From positions 757,221 through 821,220 of the forward strand of contig JAOQAE010000002.1 in the NCBI GenBank assembly GCA_025963725.1: a stretch of 64,000 bases of DNA, written 5' to 3'. Origin of the DNA: Bacteroidota bacterium. GTDB lineage: Bacteria; Bacteroidota; Bacteroidia; 2-12-FULL-35-15. Of the stretch, positions 1 through 8,143 are shown in pieces. Position 1 is the stretch's first letter, and each line of letters opens with the position of its first letter. The notes below the pieces were generated by a model. That model saw only the letters and a list, made by a program, of their open reading frames with translations, did no database searches and was not told the origin of the DNA. The position numbers and the translations under genes were made by a program.

Positions 1-188
1 GTCATATCAGTTAAAAACCTCCTGTAGCGAATGTATGTTAGTTGAATTGGCTTTCCATTCAAAGGAACAAAATTTAATTCTAAATTGTTGGCTCCTTTAA
101 CTGGTTTTAGATCATTTGCAGGCTCCTGTGCAATAGCAGCAGTGAATGAAAGGATCAGCAATGAAGCTGAGACAAATTTTTTTTTCAT
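1..188 (-). CDS. Secreted protein of unknown function (3' end cut by window)
   Basis: The first 62 codons of a minus-strand gene starting with ATG at 186-188 are visible. The protein begins MKKKF, followed by a hydrophobic stretch ending in an AIAQ cleavage-type site near residue 21, so it is a Sec-exported protein. The mature part starts EPANDLKPVKG and then shows alternating hydrophobic residues, compatible with a small outer-membrane beta-barrel or periplasmic protein. Codon use is richer in A and T than in the neighbouring genes. The gene runs off the window, so no family can be given; export is clear, function is not. Confidence 0.6.
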   Translation of the reverse strand, partial: MKKKFVSASLLILSFTAAIAQEPANDLKPVKGANNLELNFVPLNGKPIQLTYIRYRRFLTDM

Positions 189-332
189 AATAATTTTGTT
201 TGGTTGGTTTAGGGTACAAAAGTCAATATTTTTTCCAGAACAGCACTGCTTTTTTTTCTTAATTCTTACTAAAATAGTAACAGCGGGCTGTTAATAATTA
301 ATGCTTGCTTCGCTTTAAAACCGGGAGGTTTC

Positions 333-1286
333 TCAAAAATGAAAGGTGATCTTTAATGATGCTGTTCCTGCATTGTTGAAGCCAAAGATCTTTCCCTGGT
401 TCATGTCGGTATCGAAGCCGAAGCTTGATGAGCCCGCCACTTCGTAATCAAGGTTTGCAACCTGCAGCGGAGAGCCGCCCTGTTCCTGCACTTCCATTCT
501 TCCCTTGCCTGCTACCTGGTAGCCGAGCCCTAACCCGTATTCCGCACCGATGGCGATCTTTGGAAAAATAAAATACTCCACGCCAATAAATCCCCTCAGG
601 CCTATCCCGAAAGTTTTTCCTGATTTGTTCTGCACGATCCTGCTTGTGCGCGCCCCTACACTATCCGCCATCCCGAAATTTGCGCTGTCGGGATTTGTAT
701 ACCATACCGTTGTGGTAGGCGTTGTGGTGGTTGATCCGCCGCCTGCGGAAGCATTGCTGGTGTTCGACATCTGGTTGCCGTACGTGAATTTATCTTTGGA
801 GCTTCCCATCCAGAGCATGATGTCGGCGCCGTAATATCCCTGCAGGCGCGTTTTTCCTTTTCTCCACTCTTTGCCGGCGCCAATGCAGAGGTTCATATTG
901 CTGTGCCTGTACTTATCCTCTACCTGTCCCTGCTTTTCAGGGAAATTAAAAACGGTCCCGAATTCGGCATCATTCGTCACCATATTCCTGAACGTTTGAT
1001 TCACAAACCCGATCCTCAGCATTACGCGGTACGCCGTTTTTTCATTAATGAACCTTTTTCCGATAATCGTATGTGATGAGCTGAGCCAGCCGGTGTTGGC
1101 AGCATTGTTCTTTGTATTGGCGTTGAAGGCATTCCCGATGAACTCGAAGATAGGGTCGGCATTCATGCTGATGGCCCAGTCATCGGCTTCGGGCAGGATG
1201 GGCTCGCCTTTTTTTGAGGTGAGGTCCTGGGCAAACAGTGCGCCTGCGCCTAATAAGAAGGAAAGGGAAAGAAGGTATTTTTTCAT
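333..1286 (-). CDS. Outer-membrane beta-barrel protein, unknown function
   Basis: A 317-residue exported protein with a signal peptide at residues 1-19 (cleavage after LFA). The rest alternates polar and hydrophobic residues in short strands with aromatic ends, and it finishes in an aromatic residue (ITFHF), as integral outer-membrane barrels do. A Gly/Ser/Thr-rich stretch at about residues 176-194 looks like a surface loop. No enzyme motif is seen. This is inferred to be a porin-like or structural outer-membrane protein; the strand pattern is seen, the role is not. It is read alone, 186 bases upstream of a short intergenic stretch that leads to pcm. Confidence 0.6.
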   Translation of the reverse strand: MKKYLLSLSFLLGAGALFAQDLTSKKGEPILPEADDWAISMNADPIFEFIGNAFNANTKNNAANTGWLSSSHTIIGKRFINEKTAYRVMLRIGFVNQTFRNMVTNDAEFGTVFNFPEKQGQVEDKYRHSNMNLCIGAGKEWRKGKTRLQGYYGADIMLWMGSSKDKFTYGNQMSNTSNASAGGGSTTTTPTTTVWYTNPDSANFGMADSVGARTSRIVQNKSGKTFGIGLRGFIGVEYFIFPKIAIGAEYGLGLGYQVAGKGRMEVQEQGGSPLQVANLDYEVAGSSSFGFDTDMNQGKIFGFNNAGTASLKITFHF

Positions 1287-1389
1287 GGTCGGTTATTTTG
1301 GGACGAGATATCGCATTGCAAGATAAATCCGTTTAAAGGCCGGGGTGATGTTCAGGCGGCTTCAATTACAAACCTCCGCCTGTTAATAA

Positions 1390-2046
1390 CTACGCGCCCC
1401 ATTCCTTGTCTTCCAGCAGCGGCACAAATTTAAATTCGCCGTACTCTATTTTTTCAAATTTCCGTTCTGCTGTTTTTTTCAGCAGGGTCATGGTTTGCAC
1501 GGTATCGCCGAGCGGGATCACCATGATGCCGCCCACTTTCAGCTGGTCGAGCAGGTCGTTCGGAATTGAGGGAGCGCCGGCTGTAATGATGATCTTATCA
1601 AAAGGTGCGAATACGGGAAGGCCTTTGTAGCCATCGCCGTAAAAGAATTTGGCGGAGCCGTAGCCGATCTCCGGCAGGAATTTCTTAGTGGTGTCGAACA
1701 GCGCTTTTTGGCGCTCGATGGTAAATACCTTTACGCCCATTTCTATGAGCACGCTGGTTTGGTAGCCCGATCCCGTGCCGATCTCCAGCACCTTCTCCCC
1801 CCTTTTGAGCTGCAGCAGCTCGGTCTGGAATGCCACGGTATGCGGCCGGGAGATGGTCTGGCCCGAGCCGATCGGGAAGGCGATATCCTCGTATGCCCTT
1901 TCAATAAAGGAGCTGTTCAGGAACAAATGCCTCGGCACCGCTTCTATCGCTTTTAACACTTCCGCGCTTACTATGCCCTTCTCTCTTAACAAGGCTGCCA
2001 GTTGCCTGCGCAGTCCTTTGTGCCTGTATGTATCATTTACCATCAT
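1390..2046 (-). CDS. pcm: Protein-L-isoaspartate O-methyltransferase
   Basis: Repairs damaged proteins in the cytoplasm by methylating L-isoaspartyl residues with S-adenosylmethionine. The 218-residue protein has the substrate-binding signature SGQTISRPH (about residues 61-69) followed by the SAM-binding motif I VLEIGTGSGY (86-95) and the ITAGAP strand later on. The frame stays open about 120 codons further upstream, but that part overlaps the divergent oxidoreductase and has no family similarity. The ATG at 2044-2046 gives the usual family length of about 215 residues and is chosen; a second ATG follows directly. It is transcribed divergently from the 2149 operon. Confidence 0.93.
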   Translation of the reverse strand: MMVNDTYRHKGLRRQLAALLREKGIVSAEVLKAIEAVPRHLFLNSSFIERAYEDIAFPIGSGQTISRPHTVAFQTELLQLKRGEKVLEIGTGSGYQTSVLIEMGVKVFTIERQKALFDTTKKFLPEIGYGSAKFFYGDGYKGLPVFAPFDKIIITAGAPSIPNDLLDQLKVGGIMVIPLGDTVQTMTLLKKTAERKFEKIEYGEFKFVPLLEDKEWGA

Positions 2047-2148
2047 CTCGTTCCGCAAAATTAACACAAGTATCCTTAATAATTCAGTGTTATTTTTCAA
2101 GAGCCTATTGTGGAAAAAAGTATTTTTGTCCCAAATCAAAATGCGATT

Positions 2149-3141
2149 ATGATAAAGATCGGAGTTCTTGGCGCCGGACACCTGGGCAAAATACACATCC
2201 GCCTGTTGAAGGAAATTGAAAAGTATGAGCTTGTTGGTTTTTACGACCCCAATGCGGAGAGCGCGGAACTTGTGGCGAAGGAATTCGGGGTAACCTGTTT
2301 TAAGAGCATGGACGCCCTGCTCGACGAGGTGGATGCCATCGACATTGTAACGCCTACCATCACGCATTACGACTGCGCTTCCCGCGCGATCAAAAAATCG
2401 AAGCATGTATTCATTGAAAAGCCGGTAACCAATACCATAGAGGAAGCGAAAAGCCTGATCGGGCTTTCAAAGGAAGCGAATGTAAAGGTGCAGGTGGGAC
2501 ATGTGGAGCGATTCAACCCGGCTTTTATTGCGGGAAAATCCTATTGCTCCGGGCCCATGTTCATTGAAACGCACCGTTTGGCGCAGTTCAACCCGCGGGG
2601 CACCGATGTGTCGGTGGTGCTGGACCTGATGATCCACGATATCGACATTATTTTAAGCGTGGTACGCTCCAATATCAAGCGCATCAGCGCAAGCGGCGTA
2701 GCTGTAGTGAGCGAGAGCCCCGACATCTGCAATGCGCGCATCGAATTCGACAATGGCTGCGTGGCCAACCTTACGGCCAGCCGCATTTCCATGAAAAACA
2801 TGCGGAAATCCCGCTTTTTCCAGAAGGATGCGTACATTTCCATCGATTTCCTGGATAAAAAAGTGGATGTGATCCGCCTGAAAAACATCACCGGAGAGCC
2901 TGATCCGCTGGCAGTTACCATCGACCTTGGCAACAAGGGCACCAAGCAGATCTATTTTGAGAACCCGGGAATTTTACCAACCAACGCAATAAAAATGGAA
3001 CTTGAAACGTTTGCTGATTCTATAATCAGCAATACGACTCCGCTGGTGAGCATTGATGACGGATATAAAGCACTCGACGTAGCCTACAAGATCATTGAAA
3101 AAATGAAGGCGACCGCAGGCTTTGAGGACCAGGGGGCATAA
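2149..3141 (+). CDS. Gfo/Idh/MocA family NAD(P)-dependent oxidoreductase
   Basis: A 330-residue sugar oxidoreductase. The N-terminal Rossmann fold shows GVLGAGHLG (residues 5-13), the catalytic-loop lysine lies in IEKPVTN (EKP at 90-92), and GHVERFNPA (117-125) opens the C-terminal substrate domain. Start: the ATG at 2149 puts the Rossmann strand directly at the N-terminus; an in-frame ATG 13 codons upstream adds only an unrelated segment. The substrate is not determined. The GHVERFNP pattern also occurs in nucleotide-sugar 3-dehydrogenases (GnnA, WlbA types), which would suit the downstream sugar-transferase gene, but that is inference. It is the first gene of an operon with the lipoprotein (8-base gap) and the sugar transferase. 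Confidence 0.85.
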   Translation: MIKIGVLGAGHLGKIHIRLLKEIEKYELVGFYDPNAESAELVAKEFGVTCFKSMDALLDEVDAIDIVTPTITHYDCASRAIKKSKHVFIEKPVTNTIEEAKSLIGLSKEANVKVQVGHVERFNPAFIAGKSYCSGPMFIETHRLAQFNPRGTDVSVVLDLMIHDIDIILSVVRSNIKRISASGVAVVSESPDICNARIEFDNGCVANLTASRISMKNMRKSRFFQKDAYISIDFLDKKVDVIRLKNITGEPDPLAVTIDLGNKGTKQIYFENPGILPTNAIKMELETFADSIISNTTPLVSIDDGYKALDVAYKIIEKMKATAGFEDQGA

Positions 3142-3149
3142 ACATTTTT

Positions 3150-4058
3150 ATGATGAAACACAATTACCTGCTTTTTATTTCCGGGATCATTCTTTTAACA
3201 GGCCTTCTCGGCTCCTGCAACCTGTACAACCCGGCAGAGCCTGTGCCTTCCTACATCCACATTCAGAAGATCGACCTCAGCACCGATCCTGCGCTCGAAG
3301 GCAGCAGCTCGAGCAAGATCACCGATGCATGGGTATATATCGACGGGCACCTGCTCGGAGCGTATGAATTGCCGGTTACCTTTCCTGTGCTGGAAGAAGG
3401 CACGCACGAGATCCTTGTAAAAGCCGGCATCAAAGTAAACGGCATTTCAGCAACAAGGGCGCCGTATCCGTTCTATAATAATTTTAAGCAGAGCATTACC
3501 TTAACACGCGGCGCCGTTACCACGGTAAGCCCCGCTGTGCAATACGTTTCGGGGCTCGACTGGGAAGGTGTTAATATCTGGAAAGAGGATTTTGAGAATC
3601 CTTCAGGCATTACACTTGATACGAGCGCATCCGGCACCGACACCAATATGTATCACCACATTAGAACTGCGGGATCGATAGATGCGGAAGTATTTGAAGG
3701 CGAGGGCTCCGGGGTAGTTTACATCGATCATAAGAATACATTTTTCGAATACTGGAGCTCAAAGCCGCCGTTTGTGCTGCCTCGCGGGGATGCGCCGGTA
3801 TTCCTCGAGCTGAACTACCGCAGCAATTTCGACTTTGTAGTGGGCGTGTATGCTCACAGCAGCGCGGGCACCGTTAAAACCAGGGTGCTGAACATCCATC
3901 CCTCCTACAGCTGGAACAAGATCTACATTTATTTATCGCCCACAATTGCCGCCACAGCAGGCGCCAGCGATTACAGCATATTTTTCGGGATGCTGAACAA
4001 CTCGGGTGCCGATGGCCTGTACCTGAACATCGACAACATAAAGCTCATCCATTATTAG
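3150..4058 (+). CDS. Lipoprotein of unknown function
   Basis: A 302-residue exported lipoprotein: a hydrophobic signal segment ends in the lipobox LLGSC, with the lipidated cysteine at residue 23. The mature region has an early beta-sandwich-like part (DAWVYIDGHLLGAYELP, then strands ending in ILVKAG) and a later jelly-roll-like part with many aromatic strands. No catalytic motif was recognised. ATG codons at 3150 and 3153 are both usable. It lies between the oxidoreductase (8-base gap) and the polyprenyl sugar transferase (15-base gap), so a structural role in export or anchoring of a glycan is possible; this is context only. Confidence 0.75.
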   Translation: MMKHNYLLFISGIILLTGLLGSCNLYNPAEPVPSYIHIQKIDLSTDPALEGSSSSKITDAWVYIDGHLLGAYELPVTFPVLEEGTHEILVKAGIKVNGISATRAPYPFYNNFKQSITLTRGAVTTVSPAVQYVSGLDWEGVNIWKEDFENPSGITLDTSASGTDTNMYHHIRTAGSIDAEVFEGEGSGVVYIDHKNTFFEYWSSKPPFVLPRGDAPVFLELNYRSNFDFVVGVYAHSSAGTVKTRVLNIHPSYSWNKIYIYLSPTIAATAGASDYSIFFGMLNNSGADGLYLNIDNIKLIHY

Positions 4059-4073
4059 GCACACCGCTGAGGT

Positions 4074-5495
4074 ATGAATAAAAAACTACAGGTCCTTAAG
4101 TATATTTTTGCCGATATGTTCTCCGCAGTTGCGGCCTGGACCCTGTTCTATTCGTTCCGCAAGCTTTACATCGAATCTGAAAAATTCGGAACGGCCATCC
4201 CGGTGATCTTCGACAACCAGTTTTTCAGGGGCCTCCTCATCATTTCCATCTTCTGGCTGTTCCTTTACATACTTACCGGCACGTATAAAAACATTTACCG
4301 TAAATCACGCCTTCGCGAAGTGGGGCAAACGCTCCTGATCACCATCATCGGCGTGATCATCCTGTTCTTTATCCTGCTGCTCGACGATGAGATCCAGTCG
4401 TACCGGAATTATTACCAAAGCATTTTTACCCTGTTCATCCTTCATTTCGGGTTCACCGCCACACTCCGCTTTATTTTATCGAGCTTTACCAATTACAAGA
4501 TCCATAACCGGATCATGGGCTTTAACACCATTCTTGTAGGCAGCAACCAGAACGCGCTGAACCTGTACAACGAGATGCAGGGCCAGGTGAAATCGTCGGG
4601 AAATAAATTTGTAGGCTTTGTGCATGTCGACAACAAGAACGGCTATTCGCAGGAGCTGATCAAGAACATTCCGCACCTTGGCGAGCTGAACGACCTCAAG
4701 CGGCTGATCGACCAGTATAAGGTGGAGGAAGTGATCATCGCGATCGAATCCTTCGAGCATGAGAACATCGGAAAGATCGTGAATGAGCTTGATAACGGCG
4801 ACCTTATCATTAAGGTGATCCCGGATATGTACGACATCCTTTCCGGCTCCGTAAAGATGACCTCCATTTTCGGTGCGGCGCTCATCGAGATCTCCCGCGA
4901 GATCATGCCTGCATGGGAACAATCGGTAAAGCGCATTTTCGACATCCTTATTTCCGTTTTCGTTCTTACGGCATTCAGCTGGGTGTATATCCTGGTAGCC
5001 ATTGCGGTGAAGCTGAACTCGAGAGGCCCTATCTTTTACAGCCACGAGCGCATCGGCTGGCACGGCAAGCCTTTTATGATCCACAAGTTCCGCTCCATGT
5101 ATACCGATGCGGAAAAAATGGGCCCTGCGCTCTCGAGCAAGCACGATCCCCGGATCACACCGCTGGGAAGATTTCTGCGCAAAGTAAGGCTGGATGAGAT
5201 CCCGCAGTTCTATAACGTGCTGATCGGCGAAATGTCGATCGTGGGCCCGCGCCCCGAACGCCAGTTCTTCATCGACCAGATCGTGCAGAAGGCGCCGCAT
5301 TACAAGCACCTGCACAAGGTACGGCCGGGCATCACCTCCTGGGGACAGGTTAAATACGGCTATGCGGAGAACGTGGATGAAATGATCGCACGCCTCAAGT
5401 ATGATATTATCTATATCGAGAACATGTCGCTCGGCATCGACCTGAAGATCCTTATTTACACCGCGCTCATCGTGGTGCAGGGGCGCGGAAAATAA
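4074..5495 (+). CDS. Exopolysaccharide polyprenyl-phosphate sugar transferase (WbaP/WcaJ type)
   Basis: Transfers a sugar-1-phosphate from a nucleotide sugar to undecaprenyl phosphate, the first step of a lipid-linked glycan. The 473-residue protein has the long architecture of this class: about four membrane helices in residues 10-135, a Rossmann-like domain (about 148-275), a re-entrant membrane helix (about 288-312), and the catalytic domain with the Asp-Glu dyad in VRLDEIPQ (374-375) and GPRPER (391-396). Length and order match the full family. It is the last gene of the 2149 operon. The window holds a second, short enzyme of this superfamily at 16613, so two glycans may be initiated separately. 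Confidence 0.9.
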   Translation: MNKKLQVLKYIFADMFSAVAAWTLFYSFRKLYIESEKFGTAIPVIFDNQFFRGLLIISIFWLFLYILTGTYKNIYRKSRLREVGQTLLITIIGVIILFFILLLDDEIQSYRNYYQSIFTLFILHFGFTATLRFILSSFTNYKIHNRIMGFNTILVGSNQNALNLYNEMQGQVKSSGNKFVGFVHVDNKNGYSQELIKNIPHLGELNDLKRLIDQYKVEEVIIAIESFEHENIGKIVNELDNGDLIIKVIPDMYDILSGSVKMTSIFGAALIEISREIMPAWEQSVKRIFDILISVFVLTAFSWVYILVAIAVKLNSRGPIFYSHERIGWHGKPFMIHKFRSMYTDAEKMGPALSSKHDPRITPLGRFLRKVRLDEIPQFYNVLIGEMSIVGPRPERQFFIDQIVQKAPHYKHLHKVRPGITSWGQVKYGYAENVDEMIARLKYDIIYIENMSLGIDLKILIYTALIVVQGRGK

Positions 5496-5566
5496 CACGC
5501 TGCCCTTTTTATTTCTCCCCGGCATATTATTTTAACGGAGGCTCAATAACCTAATGTTATAGAGAT

Positions 5567-6028
5567 ATGTCAACATTAACCATCACCAGCCCGGGCTTTA
5601 AAGCGGAAGGGCCGATCCCATCCAAATACACCTGCGAAGGGGAAAACATTAACCCAGCCTTAAAGATCAGCGGCCTCCCTGAAAGGACAAAAAGCCTTGC
5701 CGTAATTATGGATGATCCCGATGCGCCCAAAGGCGTGTTTGACCACTGGCTGATGTGGAACATAGAAGTAACGGACTTTATCGAAGAGAACAGCAAACAG
5801 GGGATCCAGGGAATGAACAGCTATAACCAGCACAGGTATTCGGGCCCCTGCCCTACAGGCTCCAGCCGGCACTGCTATCACTTCAGGGTATATGCCCTCG
5901 ATATCAGCCTCGATATCCTTGAAGATTCCGACAAGAGGACGCTGGTACATGCCATGGAAAATCATATTCTTGCCGCCGGATCGCTGGTGGGCGTGTATCA
6001 AAAAGTGGCTGAAAATAAACCGGCCTGA
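5567..6028 (+). CDS. YbhB/YbcL-type phosphatidylethanolamine-binding protein (PEBP)
   Basis: A 153-residue cytoplasmic protein of the PEBP / Raf-kinase-inhibitor-like family. Conserved ligand-pocket motifs are present in order: DDPDAP (residues 49-54), DHWLMWNI (59-66) and GPCPTG with a following HCYHFRVYALD strand (93-111). Length is typical of bacterial members. The biochemical role of bacterial YbhB proteins is poorly known; small-molecule or phospholipid binding is inferred from the fold. It stands alone, 71 bases after the sugar-transferase operon and 99 bases before the hydroxyacyl-CoA dehydrogenase. Confidence 0.9.
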   Translation: MSTLTITSPGFKAEGPIPSKYTCEGENINPALKISGLPERTKSLAVIMDDPDAPKGVFDHWLMWNIEVTDFIEENSKQGIQGMNSYNQHRYSGPCPTGSSRHCYHFRVYALDISLDILEDSDKRTLVHAMENHILAAGSLVGVYQKVAENKPA

Positions 6029-6085
6029 GGTTTCTGCGCTTCTCCTGTTTGAAAAGCAATTGCTCCTGCTTTTTCAAATTATTGC

Positions 6086-6093
6086 TATATTTA
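6086..6093 (+). promoter_or_regulatory. Promoter -7 box candidate for the hydroxyacyl-CoA dehydrogenase
   Basis: TATATTTA lies 34 bases before the ATG at 6128. It matches the Bacteroidota housekeeping -7 consensus TAnnTTTG except for the last base. The expected -33 TTTG is not clear. Confidence 0.35.
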
Positions 6094-6127
6094 AACTCTC
6101 TAATCAATCATTTAAAATAGCATTAAA

Positions 6128-7030
6128 ATGAAAAACATAGCAGTTATCGGATCAGGTACAATGGGCAACGGCATTGCCCATACATTTGCGCAGTCGGGCT
6201 ACAACGTGGCAATGATCGACATCAAGCAGGAAGCGCTCGACAAGGCCATGGGCACCATCTCTAAAAACCTCGACAGGATCGTTGCAAAAGGCACGATCAC
6301 GGAAGCCGACAAGGCACAAACCTTAAAGAACATCACAACCTATACATCCATTAAAGAAGGCGTGAAAAATGCCGACCTGGTGGTGGAAGCGGCAACAGAG
6401 AATGTTGAGCTGAAACTAAACATCTTCCGCGAACTGGATGCAGCCTGCAGCGCAGAAACGATCCTCGCCACCAATACTTCCTCCATCTCCATTACAAAGA
6501 TCGCTTCGGTCACAAAACGCGCCGACAAAGTGATCGGCATGCACTTCATGAACCCTGTTCCCGTAATGAAGCTTGTGGAAGTGATCCGCGGCTATTCCAC
6601 ATCGGATGCCGTTACAGCGCTGATCATGGAATTATCGAAGAAATTAGGAAAGATCCCGGTTGAAGTGAATGACTATCCGGGCTTTGTGGCGAACAAGATC
6701 TTAATGCCGATGATCAACGAGGCCATCATTACCTTACATGAAGGAACTGCTGGCGTTGAGGAGATCGACACGGTGATGAAGCTTGGAATGGCGCACCCGA
6801 TGGGGCCTTTGCAGCTTGCCGATTTTATCGGGCTGGATGTTTGCCTTTCGATCCTGAAAGTATTGCAGGATGGCTACGGAAACCCGAAATATGCACCATG
6901 CCCGCTGCTGGTGAACATGGTTACTGCCGGACATCTTGGGGCCAAATCAGGAAAAGGGTTTTATGCGTACACGCCGGGATCGAAGGAGCTGGTAGTGGCG
7001 GATATGTTCAGGAAAAAGGAGCTGGCGTAG
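6128..7030 (+). CDS. 3-hydroxybutyryl-CoA / 3-hydroxyacyl-CoA dehydrogenase
   Basis: Interconverts 3-hydroxyacyl-CoA and 3-oxoacyl-CoA with NAD(P) in fatty-acid or butanoate metabolism. The 300-residue protein has the dinucleotide fold GSGTMGNGIA (residues 8-17), the catalytic histidine in GMHFMNPVPVMKLVEVI (about residue 139), and the C-terminal dimerisation domain with PGFVANKIL and MGPLQLADFIGLD. Length matches single-domain bacterial enzymes (about 285-300) and not the fused FadB type. It is monocistronic and followed by a strong hairpin terminator. Whether it serves beta-oxidation or synthesis cannot be told from the context. Confidence 0.92.
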   Translation: MKNIAVIGSGTMGNGIAHTFAQSGYNVAMIDIKQEALDKAMGTISKNLDRIVAKGTITEADKAQTLKNITTYTSIKEGVKNADLVVEAATENVELKLNIFRELDAACSAETILATNTSSISITKIASVTKRADKVIGMHFMNPVPVMKLVEVIRGYSTSDAVTALIMELSKKLGKIPVEVNDYPGFVANKILMPMINEAIITLHEGTAGVEEIDTVMKLGMAHPMGPLQLADFIGLDVCLSILKVLQDGYGNPKYAPCPLLVNMVTAGHLGAKSGKGFYAYTPGSKELVVADMFRKKELA

Positions 7031-7063
7031 ATAAGTTTCAGGTTCACTTATTCTTTGATTATA

Positions 7064-7097
7064 AAAAAACGCAGATTCATTTGGATCTGCGTTTTTT
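7064..7097 (+). terminator. Rho-independent terminator after the hydroxyacyl-CoA dehydrogenase
   Basis: A perfect stem AAACGCAGAT / ATCTGCGTTT with an eight-base loop is followed by a T-run. It starts 34 bases after the stop codon. Confidence 0.85.
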
Positions 7098-7113
7098 CTT
7101 TAAGCAACGTGAA

Positions 7114-7232
7114 CCACCCCTAACCCCTCCTGGGAGGAGGGGAACGCATTCTGCACGCGAGAAAATAATTCGTAAATAATAATGATAATTATTGCAGGAT
7201 CAGCTCCCTCCTCCCAGGAGGGTCGGGGTGTA
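7114..7232. repeat. Intergenic inverted repeat, family A (CACCCCTAACCCCTCC type)
   Basis: Two imperfect inverted arms: 7114-7155 (starting CCACCCCTAACCCCTCC and ending at ctgcac) and 7194-7232 (from tgcaggatcagc to tcggggtgt). Each arm also contains its own palindrome, CCTCCTGGGAGGAGG or CCTCCTCCCAGGAGG. The AT-rich spacer carries no open frame. Together with the terminator this explains most of the 301-base gap 7031-7331; the remaining part (7291-7325) is a dispersed-repeat-like sequence (tgtgaaatccgtgaaat). Related copies lie at 30871-31050 and 34664-34704. Confidence 0.8.
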
Positions 7233-7331
7233 AGAAAGCGTAAAACCATCTCCAGAAGAAAGAAAACGCACGGTAATAATCAAACAATCTCTGTGAAATC
7301 CGTGAAATCTGTGGTGAAATTGACTGTGGAA

Positions 7332-7928
7332 TTAAAAATCCCCGTTCTCCACTAATTTAATAGCTTCCTCGATGGCTTTATCATCGCCCTCAGGATCATA
7401 ATCTGCCTTAAGGCTGGAATTGAACATCAGGGCAACGCCCTGCCACATAAATGCGGAGAATGAGCCGCGCATATCCTTTACAACATCATAAGTTGTTTTA
7501 CCGGTTTCCCGGTCGATGAGCTTGATCAGAATGCGGCCCTGGTTTACGGTGAGCTGCTTCAGCTGCTCGCTGAATTCGTCTTTCAGCTCCTTTTCAGCCA
7601 CCTTCGTGTAACGGCTCCGCTCCGATTCCGACATCCCCGCAAGCACGCGGTCGTATTCCTTCAGCTTGGCAGCGGCAAGAATAGCGTATGGGTAAACTTT
7701 TTTTACATTGTATTTGACGCGGCTCCAGGCTACCTGCTGGCGCTGGTTCCTGAATACCTTTTCGGTATAGCAACTCACAGCGGGCAGCACCACATACGGA
7801 ATGGTATCTCCCTGGTAAACGGTGGTCCTCACTTTCACACCAGCGGGCACCACAGGGCTTGTGGCAGCCACCTGGGCATTGCCCAGCAGCGGAATAAGTA
7901 AAAGGAATATCAGAATTTTTTTTGCCAT
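7332..7928 (-). CDS. DUF4294 family exported protein
   Basis: A 198-residue protein with a signal peptide (MAKKILIFLLLIPLLGNAQ) and the body typical of the Bacteroidota DUF4294 family, including GDTIPYVVLP, the RVKYNVKKVYPYA segment, and the LIKLIDRETGKTTYDVVKDMRG core, which are conserved as I remember the family. The frame is open for 33 more codons upstream without sensible protein sequence; the ATG at 7926-7928 starts the signal peptide and is chosen. Function is unknown. It is flanked by repeat elements on both sides. Confidence 0.82.
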   Translation of the reverse strand: MAKKILIFLLLIPLLGNAQVAATSPVVPAGVKVRTTVYQGDTIPYVVLPAVSCYTEKVFRNQRQQVAWSRVKYNVKKVYPYAILAAAKLKEYDRVLAGMSESERSRYTKVAEKELKDEFSEQLKQLTVNQGRILIKLIDRETGKTTYDVVKDMRGSFSAFMWQGVALMFNSSLKADYDPEGDDKAIEEAIKLVENGDF

Positions 7929-8035
7929 TTGGCTGTTGAGTAACAAAAACGATACCCAAGTGTATCTATAACGGGCTAATGTGCTAAAAGTTATGCGGAG
8001 ATGCGTTAAAATTGTAAAAACTATCATCGGAGACT

Positions 8036-8117
8036 GTCATCCCGTGCTCCGACACGGGATCTCATAGATGTTAGCAGTTTCAAATTAAACAGATCCCGTG
8101 TCGGAGCACGGGATGAC
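8036..8117. repeat. Perfect 27-bp inverted repeat, family B (CCCGTGCTCCGACACGGGAT)
   Basis: Arms at 8036-8062 and 8091-8117 are exact reverse complements over 27 bases, with a 28-base spacer. Each arm also contains the near-palindrome CCCGTGCTCCGACACGGG. No T-run follows, so it does not look like a simple terminator. It fills most of the space between DUF4294 and the biotin carboxylase. A partial relative is at 56366-56387. Confidence 0.85.
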
Positions 8118-8143
8118 GACGTTATAATAATGCCCAGCCTCCG

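Noticed and set aside
2044-2406. Longer pcm frame of 338 residues
   Set aside because: The first 120 residues overlap the divergent oxidoreductase and do not resemble the family; the ATG at 2046 gives normal length.
4476-5525. Open frame of 349 codons on the minus strand
   Set aside because: It is the antisense shadow of the sugar transferase, with low-complexity His/Asp-rich protein and no motif.
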